NCBI RefSeq assembly: GCF_041240605.1
Contig: NZ_CP162487.1
Coordinates: forward strand, 248,001 to 312,000
Reading direction: 5' to 3'
Source: Xanthomonas sp. DAR 80977
GTDB lineage: Bacteria > Pseudomonadota > Gammaproteobacteria > Xanthomonadales > Xanthomonadaceae
Length of the DNA stretch: 64,000 nucleotides
The notes under the pieces are model-generated. The model worked only from the letters and a program-made list of their open reading frames with translations, did no database searches and had not been told where the DNA came from. Positions 54,023-63,204 of the stretch are shown in pieces. Numbering within the stretch: position 1 is the first letter of the stretch; the number at the start of each line of letters is the position of its first letter. The position numbers and the translations under genes are program-made.

Positions 54023-55148
54023 GCACGTAGTCGGCGAGCAGCGCCTGCGACTGCGGGTGCATCTTCGGCGTGTTGTAGGCGCGGCGGGTGATCACCACCA
54101 CCAGGCGTTCCTCGGGCAGCACGAACACGTAGTTGCCGCCGTTGCCGGACATCGCCCACACCCCGCGTTCCACGCCGCGCACCGGGAAGCGGAAGCGCCA
54201 CAGCAGATAGCCGTAGTCGGCGTCCTCGCGCGCCTGCGCGTGCACCGTGGTCATCGCCCGCACCCAGTCCGCCGGCAGCACCTGGCGGCCGTGCCAGCGG
54301 CCCTGGTCGAGCAGCAGCTGGCCGAACCTGGCCAGGTCGCGGCTGCGGTAGCGGGTGCCGCCGCCGCCCATGCCCACGCCCTCGGCGGAACGGCCCCAGC
54401 GGACGGCGGCGATCCCCAGCGGCCGTTCCAGCGCCTGCGCGGCGAAGTCCTCCAGGCGCTGGCCGGTGGCCTTCTCCAGCAGCGCGCCGAGCAGGAAGCT
54501 GCCTGCGGTGCAGTAGGAAAAGGCGCGGCCGTGCGGGCTGTCCTCGGGGCGGCGCATCCACGGCGCGTAGCCCTTGATCGGCAGGTCCAGCGCGAACTGG
54601 GTCCAGTCGGCGCTGACGTACATGCGTTCCTCGTTGCCGCTGGAGAACGCGTTGTCGTCGTCGCATTCCAGTTGCGAGCTCATCGTCAGCAGGTCCTCCA
54701 CGGTGATCGCGCGCTTGCGCGGATCCGGGTGTTGCCACTGGCGGTCGCCGAACGCGTCGTAGACCTTGGCCTGCGCACCGGACAGGCGGCCGCGGTCGAT
54801 CGCCGCGCCGACCAGCATCGCGGTGATGCTCTTGGTCGCCGAGCGGGTGTCGTGCAGGGTCTGCCGGTCGGCATCGCCGAAGTAGCGCTCGTAGACCAGC
54901 GCGCCGTCGCGCACGATCAGCACGCTGCTGGTGCCCGGCGCCTTGCCGTCGGCGACGGCCTGTTCCAGCGCCGCCAGCGTGGCCAGGTTCCAGCCGGTGG
55001 CCTTGGCGTCGGCGACCTGCCAGCCGTCGTCCAGCGCCGGCGGCGCGGTGGCGGAGGTAGAGGCAGAGGCAGAGGCGACGGGAGCGGCGTGGGCGAGTGG
55101 CAGGGCGAAGGCGAGCGCGGTGCACAGCAGGAACGGAAGGCGCGGCAT
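54006..55148 (-). CDS. Beta-lactamase-fold serine hydrolase, exported
   Basis: 380 aa with a signal peptide ([18 protein letters not shown]). The S-x-x-K motif is SATKS near residue 85, and YCTAGSF near 215 fits the second (Y-x-N/S) motif; a KTG-like box is less clear near [11 protein letters not shown]. These belong to the penicillin-binding/esterase class-C-like family of serine hydrolases, whose members often cut esters or peptides. It is on the minus strand between oleC and oleD; no link to olefin synthesis is proved. Confidence 0.85.
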   Translation of the reverse strand: MPRLPFLLCTALAFALPLAHAAPVASASASTSATAPPALDDGWQVADAKATGWNLATLAALEQAVADGKAPGTSSVLIVRDGALVYERYFGDADRQTLHDTRSATKSITAMLVGAAIDRGRLSGAQAKVYDAFGDRQWQHPDPRKRAITVEDLLTMSSQLECDDDNAFSSGNEERMYVSADWTQFALDLPIKGYAPWMRRPEDSPHGRAFSYCTAGSFLLGALLEKATGQRLEDFAAQALERPLGIAAVRWGRSAEGVGMGGGGTRYRSRDLARFGQLLLDQGRWHGRQVLPADWVRAMTTVHAQAREDADYGYLLWRFRFPVRGVERGVWAMSGNGGNYVFVLPEERLVVVITRRAYNTPKMHPQSQALLADYVLKALP

Positions 55149-55345
55149 GGTGGAACTCCGGAAGGATGCGGTCCGCGCACTGCGCCAGCACCGTGGCTGA
55201 AGTGCCTGATGCCAGAGTGAAGAATTATGAAGTCGTGCAATATCAGTGGCTTGCAGAGTGTCGCGGCAGCGCCCGCCGGCGCGCGGATCGCCTTCCCCGG
55301 CGACCCCGGCTATCGTGTGCGCCCTGGTTCGATCGGTGCGGCGCG

Positions 55346-56356
55346 ATGAAGATTGTGGTGACGGGCGGTGGTGGATTCCTGGGCCAGGCGCTGTGCCGTG
55401 GCCTGGTCGCGCGCGGGCACGAGGTGATCAGCTACAATCGCGGCCACTATCCGGAACTGCAGGCGCTGGGCGTGGCCCAGGTGCGCGGCGACCTGACCGA
55501 TGCGCAGGCGCTGCACCACGCCGTCGCGGGTGCCGATGCGGTGTTCCACAACGCGGCCAAGGCCGGTGCCTGGGGCAGCTACGACAGCTATTACCAGCCC
55601 AACGTGGTCGGCACCGAGAACGTACTGGCCGCCTGCCGCGCGCACGGCGTGGGGCGGCTGGTCTATACCTCCACGCCGAGCGTGACCCATCGCGCCACCC
55701 ATCCGGTGGAAGGCCTGGGTGCGGACCAGGTGCCGTACGGCGAGAACTTCCAGGCGCCGTACGCGGCGACCAAGGCGATCGCCGAGCGCGCGGTGCTCGC
55801 CGCCAACGACGCGCAGCTGGCGGTGGTGGCGCTGCGGCCGCGGCTGATCTGGGGGCCGGGCGACAACCAGATCCTGCCAAAGCTGGTCGCGCGCGCGCAG
55901 GCCGGGCGCGTGCGCCTGGTCGGCGGTGGCGACAACCGGGTCGATTCCACGTTCATCGACAATGCCGCGCAGGCGCATTTCGACGCGTTCGAGCACCTGG
56001 CGGTGGGCGCGGCCTGCGCCGGCAAGGCGTACTTCATTTCCAACGGCGAGCCGCTGCCGATGCGCGAGTTGCTGAACAAGCTGCTGGCCGCGACCGGCAC
56101 GCCGCCGGTGACCAGGACCCTGTCGTTCAAGGCCGCCTACCGGATCGGCGCGGCCTGCGAAACGCTGTGGCCGCTGCTGCGCTTGCGCGGCGAGCCGCCG
56201 CTGACCCGCTTCCTGGCCGAACAGCTGTGCACGCCGCACTGGTACAGCATGGAACCGGCGCGCCGCGATTTCGGCTATGTGCCGCAGGTGTCGATCGCGC
56301 AAGGCCTGCAGCGCCTGGCGTCATCATGGCGCCGCGACACTTCCGTCACTTCCTGA
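55346..56356 (+). CDS. oleD: OleD, 2-alkyl-3-ketoacid reductase
   Basis: 336 aa, an extended SDR (3-beta-HSD type). The dinucleotide site is [15 protein letters not shown] at residue 6; the catalytic motif YAATK (Y-x-x-x-K) near 141 and STPSV upstream supply the active site. OleD reduces the product of OleA to a 2-alkyl-3-hydroxyacid with NADPH. It is the last of the four ole genes in the window, separated from oleC by a regulator and an opposite-strand hydrolase. ATG 55346 was chosen; a longer frame from 55097 is non-coding. Confidence 0.93.
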   Translation: MKIVVTGGGGFLGQALCRGLVARGHEVISYNRGHYPELQALGVAQVRGDLTDAQALHHAVAGADAVFHNAAKAGAWGSYDSYYQPNVVGTENVLAACRAHGVGRLVYTSTPSVTHRATHPVEGLGADQVPYGENFQAPYAATKAIAERAVLAANDAQLAVVALRPRLIWGPGDNQILPKLVARAQAGRVRLVGGGDNRVDSTFIDNAAQAHFDAFEHLAVGAACAGKAYFISNGEPLPMRELLNKLLAATGTPPVTRTLSFKAAYRIGAACETLWPLLRLRGEPPLTRFLAEQLCTPHWYSMEPARRDFGYVPQVSIAQGLQRLASSWRRDTSVTS

Positions 56357-56418
56357 CGACCGTCGGTTTCCGAAGATGTCTGCGCGCCGATTCGGCACGA
56401 CAACTTCTGGACCTTGCC

Positions 56419-56577
56419 ATGCTGCATTACGCCATCATCTTCTTCGTTATCGCCATCATCGCCGCCGTGCTTGGCTTCAGCGGCATCGCCGGTGCGGCGA
56501 CCAACATCGCCTGGATCCTGTTCGTGGTGTTCCTGATCCTGGCCGTGATCTCGATGTTCCGTCGCGGCAAGGTCTAG
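56419..56577 (+). CDS. DUF1328 small membrane protein (YtjA type)
   Basis: 52 aa, two membrane helices ([20 protein letters not shown] and [19 protein letters not shown]) and a basic RRGKV end, precisely the DUF1328/YtjA form. Function unknown, inner membrane. It sits 62 bp downstream of oleD and is followed by a strong terminator, so it may share the oleD transcript. Confidence 0.88.
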   Translation: MLHYAIIFFVIAIIAAVLGFSGIAGAATNIAWILFVVFLILAVISMFRRGKV

Positions 56578-56594
56578 TCGCCCGCGCTGCATCC

Positions 56595-56645
56595 CGAACG
56601 GCCCGCCGCACCGGAGACATCCGGCGCGGCGGGCCGTTCGTTTTT
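56595..56645 (+). terminator. Terminator after the DUF1328 gene
   Basis: A perfect 15-bp stem (CGAACGGCCCGCCGC with GCGGCGGGCCGTTCG) enclosing a smaller CCGG hairpin and followed by TTTTT. It can also serve the converging ddl gene in part. Confidence 0.92.
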
Positions 56646-56670
56646 GTGCGCGCCGCTGGCGCGATTCACG

Positions 56671-57804
56671 TCATTGCGTGGCCGCTGCCTGTTCGCCTGA
56701 TCCCGGCAAGGCCACCGCGCTGCGCAGCGCCGCGTCCTGCGCATGGCGTTCCAGCGCCAGCTCGATCAGGCGCGTGATCAGCGCGCGGTAGCTCAGTCCG
56801 CTGGCCTGCCACAGCTTCGGATACATGCTGATGCGGGTGAAACCCGGCAGCGTGTTGAGTTCGTTGACCACGATGCGGCCGTCGCCGGTCAGGAACACGT
56901 CCACCCGCGCCAGGCCGGCGCACTCCAGCGCCTGGTAGGCGCGCAGCGCGACGGCGTGGATGCGTTCCTGGGTGGCGTCGTCGATCGCCGCCGGCACCAC
57001 CACGTCGGCGCCGGTCTCGCTGATGTATTTGGTTTCGTAGGAATAGAACGCGTCGTGCACCACCACTTCGCCGCACACGCTGGCCAGCGGCGCGTCGTTG
57101 CCGAGCACCGCGCATTCGATCTCGCGCCCGTCGATGGCCGCTTCCACCAGCACCTTGTGGTCGTAGGCCAGGGCCAGCGCCAGCGCCGCGGCGAAGCCGG
57201 TCGCATCGTGCACCTTGCTCACGCCCACCGACGAGCCCTGGTTGGCCGGCTTGACGAACAAGGGCAATCCGAATTGCGCGGACAGCGCGGCGAAATCCGC
57301 CTGCGCCGCATCGGCGCGGCGGATGCAGGCGAACGCCGCGACCTCCAGCCCGGCGTCGCGCAGCAGGCGCTTGGCCACGTCCTTGTCCATCGCCAGCGCC
57401 GAGCCGAGCACGCCGGAGCCGACGAACGGCAGCCCGGCCATGCGCAGCAGGCCTTGCAGCGAGCCGTCCTCGCCGAGCGTGCCGTGCACGATCGGGAACG
57501 CCACGTCGATCTGCTCCAGCGCCTGCGCCGGTTGCAGCGCGCGCAAGGGCTGGGCGTCGTCGCCGGGGATCACCGCCACGCCGCGGCCGCTGCGCTGCAG
57601 CGCGATCCGCGCCGGATCGTCGGCATGCAGCAGGAATGTATCGCGCTCGCTGGCATGCCAGCGGCCCTGCTTGTCGATGCCGATCAGGGTGGCGTCGAAG
57701 CGCTGCGGGTCCAGCGCATCGACGATGTTGCGCGCCGACTGCAGCGAAACCTCGTGCTCGGCCGACTTGCCGCCGAAGATGATGCCGACCCGGATCTTGC
57801 GCAT
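56671..57804 (-). CDS. ddl: D-alanine--D-alanine ligase
   Basis: 377 aa, close to DdlA-type length (about 364). ATP-grasp motifs are seen: [17 protein letters not shown] near the N-terminus, [32 protein letters not shown] near 185, and the metal-binding end [20 protein letters not shown]. It makes the D-Ala-D-Ala dipeptide of peptidoglycan in the cytoplasm. It is not in the mur cluster here, so it is probably a second ligase (DdlA type). It runs leftward and diverges from ubiJ. Confidence 0.94.
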   Translation of the reverse strand: MRKIRVGIIFGGKSAEHEVSLQSARNIVDALDPQRFDATLIGIDKQGRWHASERDTFLLHADDPARIALQRSGRGVAVIPGDDAQPLRALQPAQALEQIDVAFPIVHGTLGEDGSLQGLLRMAGLPFVGSGVLGSALAMDKDVAKRLLRDAGLEVAAFACIRRADAAQADFAALSAQFGLPLFVKPANQGSSVGVSKVHDATGFAAALALALAYDHKVLVEAAIDGREIECAVLGNDAPLASVCGEVVVHDAFYSYETKYISETGADVVVPAAIDDATQERIHAVALRAYQALECAGLARVDVFLTGDGRIVVNELNTLPGFTRISMYPKLWQASGLSYRALITRLIELALERHAQDAALRSAVALPGSGEQAAATQ

Positions 57805-57921
57805 GCATGTCCTCGCCGCAGGGCGCCGCTGTGGGGTGCATAGCATGAAGGTTTTGCACGCGGCGGCCCAGGCCGATGCACTGTCGCATGGCGTTGCGCC
57901 GCGGCCTTGTAGAATGCGCGC

Positions 57922-58563
57922 ATGTCGCCTACTCCCCTCGATGCCCTCAAGCCCCTGGCCGGCCGCGCGCTGGAAGCGGCGCTCAACCGCGCGCTGGCGC
58001 TGGACCCGGATACCCGCGAGGCGTTGCGCGGCCTCGACGGCCAGCGCGTGGCGCTGACCCTGGACGCGCCGGCGCTGGCGCTGCAGGTCCGCGTGGACGG
58101 CACGCGCCTGCAGGTCGGGCCGGTGGACGCGGCGCAGGAGCCGGACCTGGCGGTGCGCAGCACCCTGGGCGGGCTGTTCGCGCAGCTGCCGTTCCTGGCC
58201 CGGGCGCGGCGCGGCGCCAGTCCCGGCGGGCGGGTGCGGGTGTCCGGCGACGCCGAGCTGGCGCGGCGCCTGCAGCAGCTGGCGGCGCGCTTCGATCCGG
58301 ATTGGCAGCGGCCGTTCACCCAGGTATTCGGCGACGTGCTCGGCGTGCAGTTCGCCAATGCCGCGCGTTCGGCGTTGCAGCAGGCCCAGCGCAGCGCGCA
58401 GGACCTGGCGCAGAGCGCGGCCGAGTACGTCACCGAGGAGTCGCGCGACGTGGTCCCGCGCGCCGAGCTGGACGCGTTCTACGACGACGTCGATGCGGTG
58501 CGCGACGACGTCGAGCGCCTGGCCGCGCGCGTGGCGCGGCTGCAGCCGGGGCGCGGCGCATGA
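57922..58563 (+). CDS. ubiJ: Ubiquinone biosynthesis accessory factor UbiJ
   Basis: 213 aa. An SCP2-type lipid-binding domain occupies residues 1-120 ([60 protein letters not shown]) and a coiled coil ends it ([20 protein letters not shown]). UbiJ binds ubiquinone intermediates and helps assemble the soluble Ubi complex. Its stop overlaps the ubiB ATG by ATGA, the conserved gene pairing in proteobacteria; ubiE is not in this window. Confidence 0.9.
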   Translation: MSPTPLDALKPLAGRALEAALNRALALDPDTREALRGLDGQRVALTLDAPALALQVRVDGTRLQVGPVDAAQEPDLAVRSTLGGLFAQLPFLARARRGASPGGRVRVSGDAELARRLQQLAARFDPDWQRPFTQVFGDVLGVQFANAARSALQQAQRSAQDLAQSAAEYVTEESRDVVPRAELDAFYDDVDAVRDDVERLAARVARLQPGRGA

Positions 58564-60218
58564 AGGCGATGTTCCGCGCCAGCCGCATCGGCCGGGTGGT
58601 GCTGCGCTACCGCCTGGACGACCTGCTCGACGGCACCCCGGCCGAGCGCTGGCTGCGCCTGGCCAAGCCGTTCGTGCCGCGCGCCAGCCCGGACATCGCC
58701 GCACAGTCGCGCGGCGCGCGGCTGCGCCTGGCGCTGCAGGACCTGGGCCCGATCTTCGTCAAGTTCGGGCAGATCCTGTCCACCCGCCGCGACCTGATGC
58801 CGCCGGACGTGGCCGAGGAGCTGACCCTGCTGCAGGACCGGGTGCGCCCGTTCGACGGCGAGGCCGCGCGGCGCATCGTCGAGCAGGCGCTGGGGCAGCC
58901 GATCGGGGTGGCCTTCGCCAGTTTCGACACCACCCCGCTGGCCTCGGCCTCGATCGCGCAGGTGCATGCGGCGACCCTGCACGACGGCCGCGAGGTGGTG
59001 GTCAAGGTGCTGCGCCCGGACATCGAGCGGCAGATCGATGCCGACATCGCGTTGCTGACGTCCGCCGCCGCGCTGGTCGATCGCGCCCATCCGCGCGCCG
59101 ACAAGATCCGTCCGCGCGAGGTGGTCGCCGAGATCGAGACCACCCTGGCCGCGGAACTGGACCTGCAGCGCGAAGGCGCCAACGCCAGCGTGCTGCGCCG
59201 TTTCTGGCTGCATTCGGACGACCTGTACGTGCCGGAGGTGATCTGGAGCCACACCGCCGAGCGCGCGCTGACCCTGGAGCGGGTGCGCGGCATCCCCTCC
59301 GACGACATCGCCTCGCTCGACGCCGCCGGCATCGACCGCAAGGCGCTGGCGGCCAAGGGCGTGCGCGTGTTCTACACGCAGGTGTTCCGCGACAATTTCT
59401 TCCATGCCGATGCGCACGCCGGCAACATCTGGGTCGACAGCGATCCGGCGCGGCGCATCAACCCGCGCTTCATCGCGCTGGACTTCGGCATCATGGGCCA
59501 GCTGTCGCAGGAAGATCAGTACTACCTGGCCGAGAACTTCATGGCCATCTTCAACAAGGACTACCGGCGGATGGCCGAGCTGCACGTGGAGGCGGGCTGG
59601 ATGCCGGCCAACGTGCGCATCGACGAACTGGAAGCGGCGGCGCGCTCGGTGTGCGAGCCGTACTTCACCCGGCCGCTGTCGCAGATCTCGCTCGCCGAGG
59701 TGCTGATCAAGCTGTTCCGCGTGGCGCAGCGCTACCAGCTGACCCTGCAGCCGCAGCTGATCCTGCTGCAGAAGACCCTGCTCAACATCGAGGGCGTGGG
59801 CCGCCAGCTGGATCCGGAGCTGGACATCTGGGCGGTGGCGCGGCCGGTGCTCGAGCGCATCCTGATCGAGCGCTACAGCCCGCAGCGCGCGCTGCACGAA
59901 CTGCGCAAGCGGCTGCCGGAAATCATGACCCACGCACCGGACATGCCGCGCCTGGTGCACGGCTGGCTGCGCCAGCAGGTCGAGGGCCGGCACGAACTGT
60001 CGATGCGTTCGCGCGACCTGTTCGAGCTCAACGCGATCCTGCTGCGCATGCAGCGCCGCGTGGTCACCGCGATCACCGGCGTGGGCCTGCTCACGGTCGC
60101 CGCGCTGCTGTACGCGCTCGACGCCGGCGGGCCGCAGCTGGGCGGGGTGTCGCTGTGGACATGGATCGCCGGCGGCATCGGCGTGGCCAGCCTGCTGTCG
60201 GCGTGGTGGCGGCGCTAG
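58560..60218 (+). CDS. ubiB: UbiB, ubiquinone-synthesis atypical kinase/ATPase
   Basis: 552 aa. The KxGQ signature [15 protein letters not shown] is near residue 68, [14 protein letters not shown] with the Ala-rich loop near 128, and the kinase-like DAHAGNIWV and ALDFGIMGQ segments later; two membrane helices close it ([29 protein letters not shown]). UbiB supports ubiquinone synthesis, apparently as a lipid-extracting ATPase. It overlaps ubiJ by four bases and is followed 88 bp later by a DUF3147 gene. Confidence 0.95.
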   Translation: MKAMFRASRIGRVVLRYRLDDLLDGTPAERWLRLAKPFVPRASPDIAAQSRGARLRLALQDLGPIFVKFGQILSTRRDLMPPDVAEELTLLQDRVRPFDGEAARRIVEQALGQPIGVAFASFDTTPLASASIAQVHAATLHDGREVVVKVLRPDIERQIDADIALLTSAAALVDRAHPRADKIRPREVVAEIETTLAAELDLQREGANASVLRRFWLHSDDLYVPEVIWSHTAERALTLERVRGIPSDDIASLDAAGIDRKALAAKGVRVFYTQVFRDNFFHADAHAGNIWVDSDPARRINPRFIALDFGIMGQLSQEDQYYLAENFMAIFNKDYRRMAELHVEAGWMPANVRIDELEAAARSVCEPYFTRPLSQISLAEVLIKLFRVAQRYQLTLQPQLILLQKTLLNIEGVGRQLDPELDIWAVARPVLERILIERYSPQRALHELRKRLPEIMTHAPDMPRLVHGWLRQQVEGRHELSMRSRDLFELNAILLRMQRRVVTAITGVGLLTVAALLYALDAGGPQLGGVSLWTWIAGGIGVASLLSAWWRR

Positions 60219-60306
60219 ACGCGTCGCCGCCGGACGCCGCGGCCTGGGCGCGCGGCGCGCGCGTCGCCGAGCGGCACCACGGTTTTCTCCAGCTTCGGAG
60301 CTGCGC

Positions 60307-60657
60307 ATGCCCTGGATCGTCGGCAAGTACCTGATCACCGCCGCGCTGGTGGTGGCGATTTCCGAAGTGGCGCGGCGCAGCGACCGCCTCGGCGGGCTGA
60401 TCGCGGCCTTGCCGCTGGTGACCGTGCTGACCCTGATCTGGCTGCAGCTGGAGCGGCAGCCGCAGGCCAAGATCGCCAACCATGCCTGGTACACGTTCTG
60501 GTACGTGCTGCCGACGCTGCCGATGTTCCTGGCGTTTCCGCTGCTGTTGCCGCGGCTCGGCTTCTGGTGGACGCTGGCCGCGTGCGCGCTGCTGAGCATG
60601 GCCTGCTTCGCCGCGTTGGCGCTGGGCCTGCGCCGCTTCGGCATCCAGTTGCTGTAG
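60307..60657 (+). CDS. DUF3147-family membrane protein
   Basis: 116 aa with four short membrane helices (YLITAALVVAISEVA, LIAALPLVTVLTLIWLQL, FWYVLPTLPMFLAFPLLL, FWWTLAACALLSMACFAALA). Length and arrangement fit DUF3147, inner membrane proteins of unknown role. It follows ubiB on the same strand and may share its transcript. No catalytic residues are seen. Confidence 0.8.
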   Translation: MPWIVGKYLITAALVVAISEVARRSDRLGGLIAALPLVTVLTLIWLQLERQPQAKIANHAWYTFWYVLPTLPMFLAFPLLLPRLGFWWTLAACALLSMACFAALALGLRRFGIQLL

Positions 60658-60704
60658 CGCCGGGACTGCCGTCGGTCGGCAGCCCTCGGCGCGGCGGCCG
60701 CGGC

Positions 60705-61166
60705 TCAGCGCCCTGCCGGCACTCCGGCCACCTTGGCGAAGAAGTCGTAGATGCCTTCGTCGCTCATCTTGCGCGCGTTGGCCAGTTCGCCGGCCTTGGT
60801 GGTGTAGACCGGCTTGCCGTCGGCGCCGACCACCACCGCTGCCGGGATGCCCTTCTGGATCGGGTCGCCGTAGGCCTGGCTCAGCGCCAGGTTGTGGTCG
60901 AAGTTGCCGACGTCGATCTTGACCACTTCGAAATGCGCGTTCACCAGCGCGGCGTTCTTCGCCGTGTGCAGCGAGGCGTCGAGCGCGCGGCAGTCGCCGC
61001 ACCAGTTGGCGCCGAAGATCAGCAGGGTCGGCTTGTGCGCCTTCTTGCCGGCGGCCAGCGCCTGCTTCACCTGCGCGTTGGCGTCGGCCGCGGCGTCGTA
61101 GGGCAGGTCCAGCGCGTGGGCCAGCGGCACCACGGTCAGCAGCGACAACAGCAGCCAGCGTTTCAT
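60705..61166 (-). CDS. Exported thioredoxin-fold protein
   Basis: 153 aa with a signal peptide (KRWLLLSLLTVVPLAHA). The redox motif WCGDC is near residue 56 in IFGANWCGDCRALDAS, and the cis-proline strand is QKGIPAAVVVGADG. Such proteins reduce or form disulfides in the periplasm; the unusual CGDC dipeptide occurs in several thioredoxin-like families rather than in DsbA (CPHC). It converges with the DUF3147 gene and diverges from truC. Confidence 0.85.
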   Translation of the reverse strand: MKRWLLLSLLTVVPLAHALDLPYDAAADANAQVKQALAAGKKAHKPTLLIFGANWCGDCRALDASLHTAKNAALVNAHFEVVKIDVGNFDHNLALSQAYGDPIQKGIPAAVVVGADGKPVYTTKAGELANARKMSDEGIYDFFAKVAGVPAGR

Positions 61167-61293
61167 GGGGACTCTCCGCAGCGTGGGGGGAGGGCCATCG
61201 TCGAGCCGCGACCCGGCGGCGTCAACGGCCTGGCATGGGATACAGCGTGGCGCGCGCATTGTGGCCGGGGGACGCGGCGCGGATAATCCGGCG

Positions 61294-62007
61294 GTGAGCA
61301 CTTCCCCCGATTCGTTGCAGATCCTCCATCTGGACCCATTCCTGGCCGTGGTCGACAAGCCCGCCGGGCTGATGGTCCACGACAGCAAGCTGGCCCGTGG
61401 CGAGGACGACTTCCTCGCCGATCGCCTGCGCGCGCAGCTGGGGCGCCCGATCTTCCTGGTGCACCGGCTCGACCGCGCCACCAGCGGCTGCCTGCTGCTG
61501 GCCTTCGACCGCGACACCGCCAGCGCGCTGGGCAAGGCGTTGATGGGCGGGGAGGTGGACAAGGACTACCTGGCGATCTGCCGCGGCTGGCCGGCCGAGG
61601 AGCGCTTCGACGTCGACCACGATCTCGACGGCGGCCCCGGCAAGCCGCTGAAGAAACCGGCGCAGACCCGCTTCCAGCGCCTGGCCTGCGGCGAACTGGC
61701 GGTGCCGTCCGGCGAATTCGACACCTCGCGCTACGCGCTGCTGCGCTGCAGCCCGGTGACCGGGCGCTTCCGCCAGATCCGCCGCCATCTCAAGCACCTG
61801 TCGCACCACCTGATCGGCGACACCAGCCACGGCGACGGCCGCCACAACCGCATCTTCCGCATGCACGGCGTGCACCGCATGCTGCTGCACGCCGAGCGGC
61901 TGGCGTTCCCGCATCCGGACGGGCGCCGGATCGAAGTGACGGCGCCGCTGGATGCCGAGTTCGCCAAAGCGTTCGCACTGCTGGGCTGGGCGGCCGTCTT
62001 GGACTGA
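61294..62007 (+). CDS. truC: tRNA pseudouridine synthase TruC family
   Basis: 237 aa from GTG 61294. The RluA-type catalytic motif HRLDRATSGCLL (with the essential aspartate) is near residue 50, KPAGLMVH near 22, and GRFRQIRRHLKHLSHHLIGD near 155. It has no S4 domain, consistent with TruC, which modifies U65 of tRNA. The upstream in-frame frame from 61165 is non-coding. Directly after its stop the insertion-sequence scar begins. Confidence 0.88.
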   Translation: MSTSPDSLQILHLDPFLAVVDKPAGLMVHDSKLARGEDDFLADRLRAQLGRPIFLVHRLDRATSGCLLLAFDRDTASALGKALMGGEVDKDYLAICRGWPAEERFDVDHDLDGGPGKPLKKPAQTRFQRLACGELAVPSGEFDTSRYALLRCSPVTGRFRQIRRHLKHLSHHLIGDTSHGDGRHNRIFRMHGVHRMLLHAERLAFPHPDGRRIEVTAPLDAEFAKAFALLGWAAVLD

Positions 62008-62028
62008 GGCTGCGGATGCGGACGATCA

Positions 62029-62140
62029 TCGCCACGCCGGCTTCGGCCTCGTGCAGGAAGCCAATGATCTGTTCTTCGGAAAAACGCTTCTTCACGTCCA
62101 ATCCCCTTGGGTTAGGGAATTGGACTCCAAACCTGACTGC
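62029..62140 (-). mobile_element. Remnant of an IS3-type element (5' stub of transposase OrfA)
   Basis: On the minus strand a GTG start at 62095 opens KKRFSEEQIIGFLHEAEAGVA, the conserved N-terminus of an IS3-group OrfA (IS1404/IS407-like). The match stops after about 22 codons near 62029, where truC-side sequence takes over, so most of the element is gone. The run AATTGGACTCCAAACC at about 62116-62134 resembles the terminal inverted repeat region of such elements. Not functional. Confidence 0.72.
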
Positions 62141-62154
62141 TGCTCGAAGGTGGG

Positions 62155-62265
62155 GGACGTCGCAAGGGCGACATCTCCAGCAGCGGACGCAAGATCTATC
62201 GCTCGCCCGGTCAGCGTGACTATCTGAAGGGATGGGCGCGTAAGCGCTGCGGAGGCTATGTATAG
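62155..62265 (+). pseudogene. C-terminal fragment of a sunset/nuclease-associated domain protein
   Basis: An open frame without a start reads GDISSSGRKIYRSPGQRDYL and ends KRCGGYV at TAG 62263-62265. The pattern GxIS..G.KIYH/R.PG...Y is the short motif found at the end of thermonuclease-like and Excalibur/sunset proteins. A stop codon in frame lies at 62134-62137, so only about 40 codons are left. Probably the tail of a gene cut off by the IS event. Confidence 0.5.
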
Positions 62266-62285
62266 GCCCGCAAGCGGTGCAGCAG

Positions 62286-62325
62286 TTGATCTTTTCTGTA
62301 TCGAAAATGATAATTGTTATCAATT
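62286..62325 (+). promoter_or_regulatory. Promoter and Fur box of the iron-uptake genes
   Basis: TTGATC (-35, 62286-62291), a 17-bp spacer and GATAAT (-10, 62309-62314) make a good sigma-70 promoter. Overlapping the -10, AATGATAATTGTTATCAATT (62306-62325) is a dyad with TGATAAT/GTTATCA halves, close to the Fur consensus GATAATGATAATCATTATC. It lies about 40 bp before the FTR1 gene. Iron-loaded Fur would repress it. Confidence 0.82.
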
Positions 62326-62363
62326 GACGATTCAGCTCGTCGCTACAGGTGTGAAGTCGCCGG

Positions 62364-63194
62364 ATGCTTGTACCTTTCCTGATCATGCTTCGCGAGGGTA
62401 TCGAGGCCGCGCTGATCGTCGGCATCGTGGCCAGCTATCTCAAACAGAGCGGTCGCGGAACGCTGATGCCGGCGGTGTGGGTCGGTGTACTGCTGGCCAC
62501 GGCGCTGTCGCTGTTCGCTGGTGCGGGGTTGCAGCTGACGGCTGCCGAGTTTCCGCAGAAACAGCAGGAGCTGTTCGAAGGCGTGGTCGGTCTGATTGCC
62601 GTGCTGATGCTGACGTCCATGGTGTTCTGGATGCGCAAGACCGCGCGCAGCATCAAGGGCAGCCTGCATGCCTCGATTGACAAGGCACTCAGCAGCGGCG
62701 ACGGACAGAGCTGGGCGCTGATCGCCATGGTGTTCCTGGCGGTGGCGCGCGAAGGCCTGGAGTCGGTGTTCTTCCTGCTGGCGATCTTCCAGCAGAGCCG
62801 CGGCTGGGAAGCGCCGGTCGGCGCGCTGGCCGGCATCCTGGTGTCGGTGCTGGTGGGTTACGGCCTGTACTCCGGTGGCGTGCGCCTGGACCTGCGCCGG
62901 TTCTTCCGCCTGACCGGGCTGTTCATCCTGCTGGTGGCCGCCGGGCTGCTGGCAGGCGTACTGCGCAAGTTCCATGAAGGCGGCATCTGGAATCACCTGC
63001 AGCAGGTGGTGTTCGACACGAGCCACGCGTTGCCGATGGACAGTCCGGTCGGTGCGGTGCTGTCGGGCCTGCTCGGTTACCAGGCCGCGCCGGTGCTGGG
63101 CGAAGTCATCGTCTACCTGCTGTTCCTGGTCATCACCGTGATCCTGTTCCTGCGGCCCGCCGCACCCGTGTCCGCGCTTTCCACTTCCCGTTGA
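62364..63194 (+). CDS. efeU: FTR1/EfeU-type iron permease
   Basis: 276 aa with about seven membrane helices. The paired iron-binding motifs are REGIEAALIVG at residue 10 and REGLESVFFL near 137 (R-E-x-x-E), the hallmark of FTR1/EfeU. It carries iron across the inner membrane, working with EfeO and usually a peroxidase, EfeB. It starts at ATG 62364 behind a Fur box; efeO follows ten bases after its stop. Confidence 0.93.
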   Translation: MLVPFLIMLREGIEAALIVGIVASYLKQSGRGTLMPAVWVGVLLATALSLFAGAGLQLTAAEFPQKQQELFEGVVGLIAVLMLTSMVFWMRKTARSIKGSLHASIDKALSSGDGQSWALIAMVFLAVAREGLESVFFLLAIFQQSRGWEAPVGALAGILVSVLVGYGLYSGGVRLDLRRFFRLTGLFILLVAAGLLAGVLRKFHEGGIWNHLQQVVFDTSHALPMDSPVGAVLSGLLGYQAAPVLGEVIVYLLFLVITVILFLRPAAPVSALSTSR

Positions 63195-63204
63195 AGACCA
63201 CGCC

